Below, in pieces: positions 40,071-47,688 of a stretch of 64,000 bases of DNA (position 1 is its first letter; every line of letters starts with the position of its first letter). The translations under genes were made by a program, and so were the position numbers. The stretch covers positions 1 through 64,000 of the forward strand of contig JAROBA010000031.1 in NCBI GenBank assembly GCA_029432815.1. Direction: 5' to 3'. This stretch comes from Pontiellaceae bacterium B1224 (GTDB lineage: Bacteria; Verrucomicrobiota; Kiritimatiellia; Kiritimatiellales; Pontiellaceae). The notes under the pieces were generated by a model that was given only the letters and a program-made list of their open reading frames with translations, did no database searches and was not told the origin of the DNA.

Positions 40071-41279
40071 TCAGGCGGTCTGCCCTTCGTGTGCGGGTTG
40101 CCTGAAAGCACTGGTGCAGCCATCTTCTTCCAGCACCAGTTCATAGAGATCGATCAGCAGGCCGCAGGTGGTATCGCGGCCGTAATAGCGGATAATTCGT
40201 TCGCGGCGGGCGATCCGGTCAGCCGGGCCTTCGTTTCTTTTCAGCTGCAGATCGACGGCCCGTTTTAAAGCGGCCGGTGAGGTGTCGGCGGAAAAGACGG
40301 GATTGGGTTCGTGCTGCAGGGTGGCTTCAACGCCTCCGTTCTGAACGGCCACCACCGGCGTGCCGCACGCCTGCGCTTCGAGCGATACCAGCCCGAAGGT
40401 TTCGTTGGTGCCGGGGTGCACAAAAACATCCGCCGCCGAGTACAGCACGGACAACAGCTCCGGGCTGTTGCAGTAGGGGTGCCAGAAGATGGTGCGGTGC
40501 TGCCGGGCCAGCGTGCGTATTTCTTCGCATTGCTCACCGTCGCCCACCATGAGCAGAGCCGTTTTTCCAGAGTCTGGAAAAAGTTTCATCATGGCCGCCA
40601 GATTAAGCACATTCTTTTCGCGGGCCATGCGCCCGACAAACAGCAGGAGTTTCCAATCATTGGAAAGGCCGAGATCGTTCAGCACCTCGCTACGCTGATC
40701 GACCGGATGAAACCGGTCGACGTCGGTTCCGAGCGGAACCTGGATGATGCGTTCAATACCGATGCCGCTGAGCAGTTCTTTCAGCTCCTGTTTGGCAACA
40801 ATGGTGGCATCCATGCGGTTATAGAGTCGCTTCAAATAGAAGGTGATAATTTTTTCCGTTGTGCGGCCGATGGCGCGGCCGCAGTATTTTTCCAGCGTAC
40901 GGCCGAAGGCGCGCGGATAGTCGGAGTGGTAGTAGGCGACAATCGGAATGCCGCAGCGCCGGGCAATGCCGTGCGCAATCCAGGCGGTGTGGTAGGGGTC
41001 GCCGACTTCAATGAGGTCAGGTGATTCCGCCTTGATAATGTTGTAGATTCGTTTAACGGAAACCAGCAGGCGATAGCTGTCGGAAAAAATTACCTGCTGC
41101 GATTTAATTTCATAAATCCGGGAGCAGCCTTCGGTTCGCACCGCATTGCGGTTGGAGGGAATGATCACCACATGTTCGATGTCGGGCTGCGTGGCGTAGT
41201 AGCGCGCCTTGTCATCGATGTAGCGTTTAACACCCCCGCTGAGTGCGCTGTAAAACTGAACAATATCGCAGACTTTCAT
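40071..41279 (-). CDS. GT4-family glycosyltransferase
   Basis: 402 residues in the GT-B fold. The N-terminal half has FYSALSGGVKRYIDDKARYY and DLIEVGDPYHTAWIAHGIARRCGIPIVAYYHSDYPRAFG, as in mannosyltransferases that act on phosphatidylinositol or diacylglycerol. The C-terminal half has LFVGRMAREKNVLNLA, MVGDGEQCEEI and the donor-binding ADVFVHPGTNETFGLVSLEAQACGTPVVA with the E-x7-E motif (E-T-F-G-L-V-S-L-E). The donor is a nucleotide sugar; the acceptor may be a lipid. It precedes the flippase-like gene and lies divergent to the PHP-GT4 fusion gene, whose C-terminal half is related. Confidence 0.93.
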   Translation of the reverse strand: MKVCDIVQFYSALSGGVKRYIDDKARYYATQPDIEHVVIIPSNRNAVRTEGCSRIYEIKSQQVIFSDSYRLLVSVKRIYNIIKAESPDLIEVGDPYHTAWIAHGIARRCGIPIVAYYHSDYPRAFGRTLEKYCGRAIGRTTEKIITFYLKRLYNRMDATIVAKQELKELLSGIGIERIIQVPLGTDVDRFHPVDQRSEVLNDLGLSNDWKLLLFVGRMAREKNVLNLAAMMKLFPDSGKTALLMVGDGEQCEEIRTLARQHRTIFWHPYCNSPELLSVLYSAADVFVHPGTNETFGLVSLEAQACGTPVVAVQNGGVEATLQHEPNPVFSADTSPAALKRAVDLQLKRNEGPADRIARRERIIRYYGRDTTCGLLIDLYELVLEEDGCTSAFRQPAHEGQTA

Positions 41280-41467
41280 GAACGACTGATCATGCCCGAT
41301 TGCCTGTTAACGTTTTCCTAGTTTTATGTTCGGAATTGATTGAACGTTCCGATCCGGAAATTTCGGCCCAAGCGGTAGTGGAGCGGGGCGGGCGACGGCA
41401 CTATAAACTCATGAAGTTCTAATGGTTTTCCCATCGGAAAATAACAGGGCAGGAAGAAGTTGCGGTC

Positions 41468-43864
41468 ATGAAAACGACCAATCAAGTTTCCAAAGCCGAT
41501 TTGCACGTTCATAGCAAATTTTCGAACCGACCGTCCGAATGGTTTCTTCGCCGGATCGGAGCTCCGGAAAGTTTTATGGAACCGGTGGATGTATATAATG
41601 CCTGCAAAGCGGCAGGGATGGATTACGTCACGATCTCGGATCACAACTGCATTGGCGGGGCCTGTTCTATTGCACATCTGCCGGGCACCTTTATTTCGTC
41701 GGAGCTGACAACTTATTTCCCGGACAACGGCTGTAAGATCCATTGTCTGGTTTCGGGGATCTCTGAAAAGCAGTTTCATGAGATGGATAAACTACGTGAA
41801 AATATTTACGACCTGCAGCACTACATGAACGAAAATCGGGTGATCCATACGATCGCCCATCCGCTTTTCAGCATTAACGATAAGTTGACGGTGGAGCATT
41901 TTGAAAAGCTGATGGTTCTGTTTAACCGGTTCGAAGGGATCAACGGTTCCCGGGTGCCGCGTGCGTGCGAAATCGGCAATGCGGTTTTAAAAAGTCTGAC
42001 GCCCGAAATGATCGGGGAAATGGCGGACCGTCATCAACTCACCCCGGTCGGGCTGGAGCCGTGGAATAAGACGCTTACCGGCGGTTCGGACGACCACGGC
42101 GGGCTCTACATTGCCAGTGCCTACACGGTGACTCCGTATGCGCCGAGTGTGATTGATTATCTTGAGTTTATCCGGGAGGGCCAGCATGAGCCGGGCGGGT
42201 GCGGCGGTACCAGTGTCCGGTTGGCCAACAGCCTGTATCGAATTGCGTATTCCTACTACAAAGACCGTTTTTTGACGCCGGGGCAAAGCGATCGTTCGGT
42301 GATGGGCGTCGTGCTGAAAAATCTGGCGGAACAGCCGGATGAGCGCGAGCCGGCCCCCACCGGATTCCGCGCCAACGTGAAAGCCGCTTTCCATAAGAAA
42401 GTTAAAAAGGCCTACGTTAAAAAACAGATGAATGAAGTCGAGCAGATGATTGTGGAGGAGTTTACGCGTATTCTGGAAGACACCGATCAGGATCTTTCGC
42501 TCGAACAGGAGGATAACGTCAACTTTAAGGCCGCCTGTCGGTTGAGTCAGGAACTCAGTTTTGTTTTCCTGAAAAAAGCGGCGAAGAAAATCAGCAAGGG
42601 CGAGCTGATAGGTTCGCTGCAGGCGATTTCATCGCTCGGGCCGGTGGCACTGGGCATTGCTCCGTATCTGACGGCCTTTTCCACACAGCACAAAGATGAA
42701 GCGTTCCTGCGCGAAGTGGCGGACCATTTTCCAGTGGCTGGAAGTCTGCGGCAGAAGTCCGGCAAAAAAGCGTGGGTCACGGACACGTTTACCGATGTGA
42801 ACGGGGTCACGAAAACCATCCGCACGCTGGCCGGTATGGCGAAGGGGGCCGAGAAAGATGTCACGGTGGTCACCAGCCTTGAGCAGGAACCGCAGGCTGA
42901 TTTCCCGTTGAAAAATTTTAAACCGGTCGGATCTTTCAAGATGCCGGAATATGATTCGTTGCTGATCAGCTATCCGCCGTTCATGGAGTTGCTGGCTTAC
43001 TTTGAAGAGGAAGGGTTCGACGAGGTGATCATCTCCACCCCCGGTCCGCTGGGCCTGTGCGCGCTGGGCGCCGCGAAGATGCTGGGGCTCAGCATTAAAG
43101 GAATTTATCATACCGACTTCCCGCGCTTCTTTGCCGACATCACCGAAGATGAAAATATCGGCGAGGGCGCTTGGCGTTATATGCGCTGGTTCTATGGAAA
43201 AATGGATCAGATTCTGGTGCCGACCAAACGCTATAAAACACTGCTGATGGACGGCGGGTTCGATGGCGATATGATTGATGTGATGCCGCGCGGCATTAAC
43301 CGCAACAAATTCAATCCCTCCTTCCGCGACCGCAGTCTGTGGAATGAGTACAACCGCAACGGCAGCTTTAAATTTATTTATGCCGGGCGGATCTCACGGG
43401 AAAAAAATATTGAGGTCATGCTCAAAGCCTTTATGCAGCTGATTCAAACAGGTTCTGATGCGGATCTGATTATTGTCGGCGACGGGCCGCAGCGCGATGA
43501 ACTGCAGCTGAAATATAACGACCCGCAGATTGTTTTTACCGGCTACCTGTATGGCGAGGAGCTGGCCAAAGTTTATGCCAGTGCAGACCTGTTTGTCTTT
43601 CCGAGCCTCACCGATACCTTCGGCAACGTGGTCCTCGAAGCGCACGCTTCCGGACTGCCGGCGATTGTTTCCGACGAAGGCGGCCCGCAGGAAATTGTGG
43701 AATCGCACGAATCCGGAATGGTGGTGAATGCCCGCACACCGGAAGAACTGTTCAAGGCGATGCAGCGCGTGACATCAGATCAGGTTCTCTACGAACGCCT
43801 GAAGGTGAATGCCGAACAAAAAGCCGCCGAAAGCCGCTGGGAGCTCGCGCTCGAAAAGATTTAG
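41468..43864 (+). CDS. PHP-domain phosphoesterase fused to GT4 glycosyltransferase
   Basis: 798 residues. Residues ~8-265 are a PHP domain: SKADLHVHSKFS (HxH), YVTISDHNCIGG, IAHPLFSIND and TGGSDDHGG carry the metal ligands known from PHP phosphoesterases. A poorly conserved linker (270-455) is partly helical. From about 460 a GT4 GT-B fold begins (VTVVTSLEQEPQADFPLKNFK), with KGIYHTDFPRFFADITEDE, FIYAGRISREKNIEVMLKAF, IIVGDGPQRDELQLKY and FPSLTDTFGNVVLEAHASGLPAIVSDEGG including the E-x7-E-like DTFGNVVLE. Such fusions occur in PVC bacteria and gammaproteobacteria near DUF2334 and UPF0104 genes. The phosphatase and transferase together may finish a phospho-sugar on a lipid. It is divergent to the GT4 gene. 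Confidence 0.9.
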   Translation: MKTTNQVSKADLHVHSKFSNRPSEWFLRRIGAPESFMEPVDVYNACKAAGMDYVTISDHNCIGGACSIAHLPGTFISSELTTYFPDNGCKIHCLVSGISEKQFHEMDKLRENIYDLQHYMNENRVIHTIAHPLFSINDKLTVEHFEKLMVLFNRFEGINGSRVPRACEIGNAVLKSLTPEMIGEMADRHQLTPVGLEPWNKTLTGGSDDHGGLYIASAYTVTPYAPSVIDYLEFIREGQHEPGGCGGTSVRLANSLYRIAYSYYKDRFLTPGQSDRSVMGVVLKNLAEQPDEREPAPTGFRANVKAAFHKKVKKAYVKKQMNEVEQMIVEEFTRILEDTDQDLSLEQEDNVNFKAACRLSQELSFVFLKKAAKKISKGELIGSLQAISSLGPVALGIAPYLTAFSTQHKDEAFLREVADHFPVAGSLRQKSGKKAWVTDTFTDVNGVTKTIRTLAGMAKGAEKDVTVVTSLEQEPQADFPLKNFKPVGSFKMPEYDSLLISYPPFMELLAYFEEEGFDEVIISTPGPLGLCALGAAKMLGLSIKGIYHTDFPRFFADITEDENIGEGAWRYMRWFYGKMDQILVPTKRYKTLLMDGGFDGDMIDVMPRGINRNKFNPSFRDRSLWNEYNRNGSFKFIYAGRISREKNIEVMLKAFMQLIQTGSDADLIIVGDGPQRDELQLKYNDPQIVFTGYLYGEELAKVYASADLFVFPSLTDTFGNVVLEAHASGLPAIVSDEGGPQEIVESHESGMVVNARTPEELFKAMQRVTSDQVLYERLKVNAEQKAAESRWELALEKI

Positions 43865-43959
43865 TTCCTCACGTTCTGTTTTTTTATTCTGCCCATGACC
43901 CTCGCTACTGCATATGGGTGGTTCTTCCGCGAGGATTAAAAAAGCTATCCACAACAAAA

Positions 43960-43992
43960 TTGACATTGTGGCCCATATGGGCTATGTATAAT
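43960..43992 (+). promoter_or_regulatory. Promoter and autoregulatory operator of the toxin-antitoxin pair
   Basis: TTGACA (43960-43965) is followed after 17 bases by TATGTA and after 21 by TATAAT (43987-43992); the exact -10 is ambiguous. The perfect palindrome GCCCATATGGGC (43971-43982) sits between -35 and -10, where an antitoxin or antitoxin-toxin complex would block transcription. GAGG at about 44004 precedes the antitoxin start. Confidence 0.75.
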
Positions 43993-44015
43993 CAAAATTA
44001 ATTGAGGATATTAAA

Positions 44016-44279
44016 ATGGGCAGAACAGCAACCGTTAGAGCCAGAATGGAGCCTGATTTAAAAGCAGATGTTGAAATACTATTGAGCCAATTGGGCATTT
44101 CCACAACCGAAGCAATCAACATGTTTTATAGTCAGATCCGTCTTCGACATGCCCTTCCATTCCCTGTTGAAATTCCAAACGAAACAACAATCAAAACATT
44201 CGAGAAAACAGACCGGGGAGAAGAGCTCACGTCATACGACAGCGTTGATGAAATGTTCGATACACTCGATAAATGCTGA
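44016..44279 (+). CDS. RelB/DinJ-family antitoxin
   Basis: 87 residues. RTATVRARMEPDLKADVEILLSQLGISTTEAINMFYSQI is the ribbon-helix-helix DNA-binding part of DinJ/RelB antitoxins, and RHALPFPVEIPNETTIK with the acidic, flexible tail is the toxin-binding part. It would neutralise the following toxin and repress its own promoter, whose palindrome is described separately. The stop overlaps the toxin's start by seven bases, the normal coupling for this module. The AT-rich composition unlike the preceding genes and the decayed attC-like site behind the pair suggest acquisition as a cassette. Confidence 0.92.
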   Translation: MGRTATVRARMEPDLKADVEILLSQLGISTTEAINMFYSQIRLRHALPFPVEIPNETTIKTFEKTDRGEELTSYDSVDEMFDTLDKC

Positions 44280-44545
44280 AGCCAAGAACAACAAACCGAT
44301 TTGAAAAGGATTACAAGAAAGCACTCAAATCAGGGAAGGATATGAATAAGCTAAAACGGGTCATGAAGAAGATCGTTTTTGAGGAACCACTTTCTCCAAA
44401 TTTGAGAGATCATAAACTGGTCGGAAATTACCAAGGTCGTCGGGAATGTCACCTTGAGGGAGATTGGTTGCTAATCTATAAACCAGAAAATATTAGCGTT
44501 ATTTTTGAGCGAACAGGCACGCATTCCGAACTATTCAGAAAATAA
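44273..44545 (+). CDS. YafQ-family mRNA interferase toxin
   Basis: 90 residues. TTNRFEKDYKKALKSGKDMNKLKRVMKKIV starts the fold, followed by LRDHKLVGNYQGRRECHLEGDWLLIYKP and a final FERTGTHSELF. The H-K-L-x-G, the histidine/aspartate around RECHLEGDWLLIY and the H-S-E-L-F end are the motifs of YafQ, in which the histidines form the ribonuclease site. The RelE fold toxin cuts mRNA on the ribosome when the antitoxin is degraded. Translational overlap with the antitoxin gene. Toxin-antitoxin pairs stabilise integron arrays; see the attC-like site at 44578. Confidence 0.92.
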   Translation: MLKPRTTNRFEKDYKKALKSGKDMNKLKRVMKKIVFEEPLSPNLRDHKLVGNYQGRRECHLEGDWLLIYKPENISVIFERTGTHSELFRK

Positions 44546-44577
44546 AATCGAATCAGCCAGTTGAGATTCTTTATCAA

Positions 44578-44637
44578 CGCGAACCTGACTTTCGATAGGG
44601 CCGACGGGTGTTTGAGCCCGCCTGCGACTCGTTCGCG
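44578..44637 (+). repeat. attC-like site (decayed), behind the toxin-antitoxin pair
   Basis: CGCGAAC (44578-44584) and GTTCGCG (44631-44637) are exact complements 60 bases apart, with GGGCCGACGGG and GAGCCCGCCTG between them able to pair partly. The arrangement is that of a short attC, although the interior differs from the sites of the main array. Confidence 0.5.
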
Positions 44638-44705
44638 GATAAGCCGTTATTTAACAAGGTAATGCCCGGGGAATCAACTTCAGCCATAGGGTATGGCACA
44701 TAAAA

Positions 44706-45086
44706 ATGAATGATAGAGACTCCATAAATTCTGCGCTGAAGCGAATCGTTATACCTGAGTTGAGAAAACAGGGATTCAAAGGTTCATTGCCTCACTTTCG
44801 TCGTATTACAGACCATGTCGATCTACTCTCTTTTCAGTTTAATAAATATGGTGGAGGATTTGTTGTCGAAGTAGCCAAAGGGGATTGTGACGATTTTACA
44901 ACTTATTGGGGTAAATACATTCCAGCAAACAAATTGAGTGCATGGGATTTACATCCTGATAACAGAACCAGATTGAAACCCAATCAAGGTTCAGGAATAG
45001 ACTGTTGGTTTCGTTATGACACCCAGAAAGATTTTGATAGCTTGGCCGAATTATCGTTGGAAATTATAAACAAATACAAATGGTAG
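44706..45086 (+). CDS. DUF4304 family protein
   Basis: 126 residues. The chain begins NSALKRIVIPELRKQGFKGSLPHFRRI and continues with LLSFQFNKYGGGFVVEVAKG and IDCWFRYDT. This is the pattern of DUF4304: a start (L/I)xxxLxxxGFkx(k/s)gxx(f/w)xr, then a central qx(s)x(w/f)xxxxxFx(i/v). DUF4304 proteins are common cargo of integron cassettes and toxin or effector neighbourhoods, function unknown. No signal peptide. An attC-like site in good register follows immediately at 45086. Confidence 0.75.
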   Translation: MNDRDSINSALKRIVIPELRKQGFKGSLPHFRRITDHVDLLSFQFNKYGGGFVVEVAKGDCDDFTTYWGKYIPANKLSAWDLHPDNRTRLKPNQGSGIDCWFRYDTQKDFDSLAELSLEIINKYKW

Positions 45087-45170
45087 CCGAACAGTGGTTC
45101 GATCCAGCGGTGAAAATGCCCGGCGACGAAGTTGAAGCTCAGGGTTCTCAACTTTATCCGTGACATTAGA
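45086..45170 (+). repeat. attC-like site (decayed), behind the DUF4304 gene
   Basis: Starts GCCGAAC (45086-45092) and contains GTGAAAATGCCCGGCGACGAAGTTGAAGC, close to attC 6 of the main array (GTGACAACGCCCGTCGATAAAGTTGAAGC). It ends CCGTGACATTAG where attC 6 has CCGTAACGTTAG, so the core GTT has been lost to ATT. Confidence 0.6.
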
Positions 45171-45180
45171 AAGGAAACCT

Positions 45181-45585
45181 ATGACCCGAGCAGCCATCAT
45201 TTATCTCTCAATATTAGCTGCCTTCAATGTATGCGCAGAACGTACCGTCACTAATTCCGTGATAGCACACCTGCAGGGGAGTAGCTGGGGCAGCAAAGTT
45301 GACACAAATGTTGTGGTAACGGCTAAGGAGCAGACGGTTTTTCACTTCCATGTGGATTGTGTGGATGGGGAAGGTTTTTGGTATGACGTAAGCATTGTCA
45401 ATGATGGCGGAATGGTCACGCTCCTGGAGCGGGACTCCGCTACAAGCCGATCTGGATGCGGTAGTAAAGTAGAGACCTCAGAGAGTCTTTATCGTTTTCC
45501 TATAGAGAGAATGAATGTCCAAGTGGTGGAGCTTCGGGAGGGCAATAGAATTACCTTGAAGAATGATGCACTCCATAAAAATTAA
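45181..45585 (+). CDS. Secreted protein of unknown function
   Basis: 134 residues from ATG 45181, preceded by AAAGGA; an upstream ATG/TTG seven codons earlier overlaps the attC-like site and is less likely. Signal peptide with cleavage after VCA (residue ~18; AAIIYLSILAAFNVCA). The mature part (ERTVTNSVIAHLQGSSWGSKV, then EQTVFHFHVDCVDGEGFWYDVSIVNDGG) is beta-rich and has two cysteines. No family recognised. It may be the next cassette after the DUF4304 gene. Confidence 0.65.
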   Translation: MTRAAIIYLSILAAFNVCAERTVTNSVIAHLQGSSWGSKVDTNVVVTAKEQTVFHFHVDCVDGEGFWYDVSIVNDGGMVTLLERDSATSRSGCGSKVETSESLYRFPIERMNVQVVELREGNRITLKNDALHKN

Positions 45586-45639
45586 CGTAGAACCTTAAAT
45601 GCTCAGGAAATATGGGAAAGATGTTTCCCTGTTGAGGAG

Positions 45640-46446
45640 GTGCTCTATCCGGGCGAAACACTGGAGTCTAAAGCAAAAGCACATGGTGTGCTGGAACGAG
45701 ACATTCGGGTTGTTAATGGACTTGGTCTGAATGAGGTGCCGGAGGTGGGGACGATCATCCGCATACCGATACCAATAGGCAGGAATGGAGTTATAAATCC
45801 TTCGGATAAACGGACTGACCCTACAGAACAATCTGGGGCAGGGATCGCCAGCTACCAGCCCAGACCTATGTCTGAGCATGAAAAAATCGATTTTGAACTC
45901 ACACCTTACAGCTATTTCCCTACTAATCTGAGTCATGGTTATAGTCTGTCATATCGAGTATATCGTGATGTTTCAGATGATCATGTCATGCAGTGTTTAA
46001 CCTTGGTGAGGGGGAATCAGGATATCAAAAAGCTCAGTGGTATGTCTTATGGGTTGCTCCAAAAAAATCTAGGATATATTGGTGCAGATTTTGACGATAC
46101 ATTTTTATTTGTTCAATCCTGGGGAGGCGGAAACCCTCATGATATACAGCTTATTGATAAAGCGACAGGAGCTATCATTACAGAAGGCACTTGGGTTTCT
46201 GTGAATGAAGAAGAGGGTTTGTTTCTTTACCTGCACGATATATTTGAAAGCACAGCCGAGCTCCGGCTCTATGATACGCGCAACAAAAAAGAGACAGTCA
46301 TTGATGTACGCGACCCCATCATTAACCTTCGTACAGTTTGGGATAGTTGGAGTGAAATCAGTGTTAGCAATAGCCCCTTCAGTGATGAATATATTCTAGA
46401 CTATTGGCGTGAAGGCGAAGCCTATAGAAAAAGATATGACAAATGA
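45640..46446 (+). CDS. LysM-like protein, 5' end probably lost
   Basis: 268 codons from a GTG at 45640. The frame is open from directly after the stop of the preceding gene, but no ATG exists in that stretch and the GAGGAG that precedes the GTG is too close to act as its ribosome-binding site. The N-terminal segment LYPGETLESKAKAHGVLERDIRVVNGLGLNEVPEVGTIIRIP has the form of a LysM motif, which binds peptidoglycan. A proline/serine-rich stretch and an unrecognised C-terminal domain (residues ~85-268, FELTPYSYFPTNLSHGYSLSYRVYRD; GNPHDIQLIDKATG) follow. A secreted protein with LysM should have a signal peptide; its absence suggests a 5' truncation. Confidence 0.55.
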   Translation: MLYPGETLESKAKAHGVLERDIRVVNGLGLNEVPEVGTIIRIPIPIGRNGVINPSDKRTDPTEQSGAGIASYQPRPMSEHEKIDFELTPYSYFPTNLSHGYSLSYRVYRDVSDDHVMQCLTLVRGNQDIKKLSGMSYGLLQKNLGYIGADFDDTFLFVQSWGGGNPHDIQLIDKATGAIITEGTWVSVNEEEGLFLYLHDIFESTAELRLYDTRNKKETVIDVRDPIINLRTVWDSWSEISVSNSPFSDEYILDYWREGEAYRKRYDK

Positions 46447-46572
46447 TAGGAATATAAGTTGAATCGCGCGCGACCGTTTCCGGAGATTGGAAACTGCATG
46501 CGTGCGGAAGCCAGCAGATAGTGCAGGTAATTTATAATCGAGTCCGCTGCGGGATCATGCTACATACGCGGC

Positions 46573-46764
46573 ATGAAACTTCAACAGAACCAACTTTATA
46601 AAAAGGGCGAAGAATATATTCGCATCTGCGAACTCGCGCGTCTGGCCGTCAGTTATAAGATTATGACCGATCCGGTCGAGGGCGAGGGCACGACGCATCT
46701 GGTCACTAAAAAAGAATTCTGCCGCCTGATCAAAGGCGCTGAGCTACTCGATTACGAACCATAA
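46573..46764 (+). CDS. Small hypothetical protein
   Basis: 63 residues from ATG 46573. The sequence MKLQQNQLYKKGEEYIRICELARLAVSYKIMTDPVEGEGTTHLVTKKEFCRLIKGAELL (given here in two overlapping ideas: an N-terminal basic helix and a KKEFCRLIKGAELL ending) resembles small conserved proteins of PVC genomes that I cannot name. No signal or membrane segment. GC content agrees with the core genome rather than with the cassette-like genes before it. A near-copy of the 15-bp palindrome (46478) lies about 80 bases upstream. Confidence 0.55.
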   Translation: MKLQQNQLYKKGEEYIRICELARLAVSYKIMTDPVEGEGTTHLVTKKEFCRLIKGAELLDYEP

Positions 46765-46791
46765 CCTTTTCCATTCCGATGAGTGTGAAAT

Positions 46792-46823
46792 ACAGAATAA
46801 TTAGGACAAAATAATTCTGTAAA
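46792..46823 (+). repeat. REP-like intergenic repeat, copy 3
   Basis: ACAGAATAATT-AGGAC-AAAATAATTCTGT forms an imperfect hairpin and matches the first half of 7702-7772. Confidence 0.68.
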
Positions 46824-46920
46824 ATTTCCCGTTGGATATCCTGAATAGGAACCATTCTGCTCTTGAGGCCGGTAACAAGCGGAAGGCGACGGGGCGGCGC
46901 TTTTACGTTCAAACAAGACG

Positions 46921-47385
46921 ATGAAACAGACGATTTTAAATGCGGTTATCCAGACCTTGGAAAAGGAGCTGGAGCGGCAGACCCGGGCGAATATGCAGTC
47001 GAATGCCGGTGCGGCGTTCAGCGCAGCCGGAGCCGAGAAACAGCGTGATACCACCGGAATTGAAGCGGCTTATCTGGCCCGGGGTTATGCAAATCATGTC
47101 CAGGAACTGACTCGCCAGATTGATGAACTGAAGGCTTTGACGCTGGATGATTTCACGGGGCAGGAAATCGATGTCGGTGCAATGGTGGAAGTGGATATGG
47201 AGGGAGAGGTCGATCTCTTTATGCTGCTGAACTGCGGCGGGGGAACGGAAGTGGAGGTTGAAGGCCGGATCGTGACGGTCATTACGCCCGAATCGCCGCT
47301 TGGTTCCAGGCTGATGGACAATATTGAAGCCGGTTTTGTTGAACTTCCCTCTGGCGTGACGGGAATCATCCTCGCTGCATATTAA
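46921..47385 (+). CDS. GreA/GreB-like transcription factor
   Basis: 154 residues. The first ~70 residues form a helix pair (LEKELERQTRANMQ ... YANHVQELTRQIDELKALTLDDF), shorter than the coiled-coil finger of real GreA but in the same place. The C-terminal part (VGAMVEVDMEGEVDLFMLLNCGGG, then GRIVTVITPESPLGSRLMDNIEAGFVELP) matches the FKBP-like domain of GreA/GreB/Rnk with the (I)SPxSPxGxxL(m)G signature. The D/E pair at the finger tip expected for transcript cleavage is not evident, so it may modulate RNA polymerase without classic Gre activity. It stands alone before the glycan locus. Confidence 0.8.
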   Translation: MKQTILNAVIQTLEKELERQTRANMQSNAGAAFSAAGAEKQRDTTGIEAAYLARGYANHVQELTRQIDELKALTLDDFTGQEIDVGAMVEVDMEGEVDLFMLLNCGGGTEVEVEGRIVTVITPESPLGSRLMDNIEAGFVELPSGVTGIILAAY

Positions 47386-47688
47386 ATCCTCCTCTATTTA
47401 GAGTTCATCATTTTGCCACTGCAAACGCTGCTGCTTTTTCGATATCAGTGCCAGCGGGATCCGTCGGCTTCAGGGATTCTTTTTGGCTTATACATTTCCA
47501 AACGCTGGAAGTTTCCCTCTCCCAATATTTGTAAGAAGCGGTGTGGTTGGAATCTGGACCTTTGCTACCCCTTTTTTAAATACCCATTTCCGGCGATTGC
47601 GCGTATAGAATTATCAATGATACTTTATTTGTTTGATGTTGAGTCACTTTGGTTTGTTGCAGGATTTGGTTTTGGAAAAGGAGATTAG
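47386..47688. other. Gene-free upstream region of the glycan-degradation locus
   Basis: No credible gene; an ORF over 47413-47688 has no start signal and no coding character. It contains a perfect palindrome copy (47496-47510), the TACCC-type motif at 47581-47597 and, just before the GH97 start, AAAAGGAGA (47675-47683) as ribosome-binding site. Confidence 0.65.
47581..47597 (+). promoter_or_regulatory. Candidate regulator-binding motif (shared with 59491)
   Basis: TACCCATTTCCGGCGAT differs in one base from TACCCTTTTCCGGCGAT at 59491-59507. They lie 92 and 35 bases upstream of the GH97 and GH36-like genes, the first and last enzymes of the same locus. Confidence 0.45.

Noticed and set aside
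47413-47688. 91-codon ORF before GH97
   Set aside because: No proper start, composition like spacer DNA, and it contains a palindrome copy and the regulator motif.
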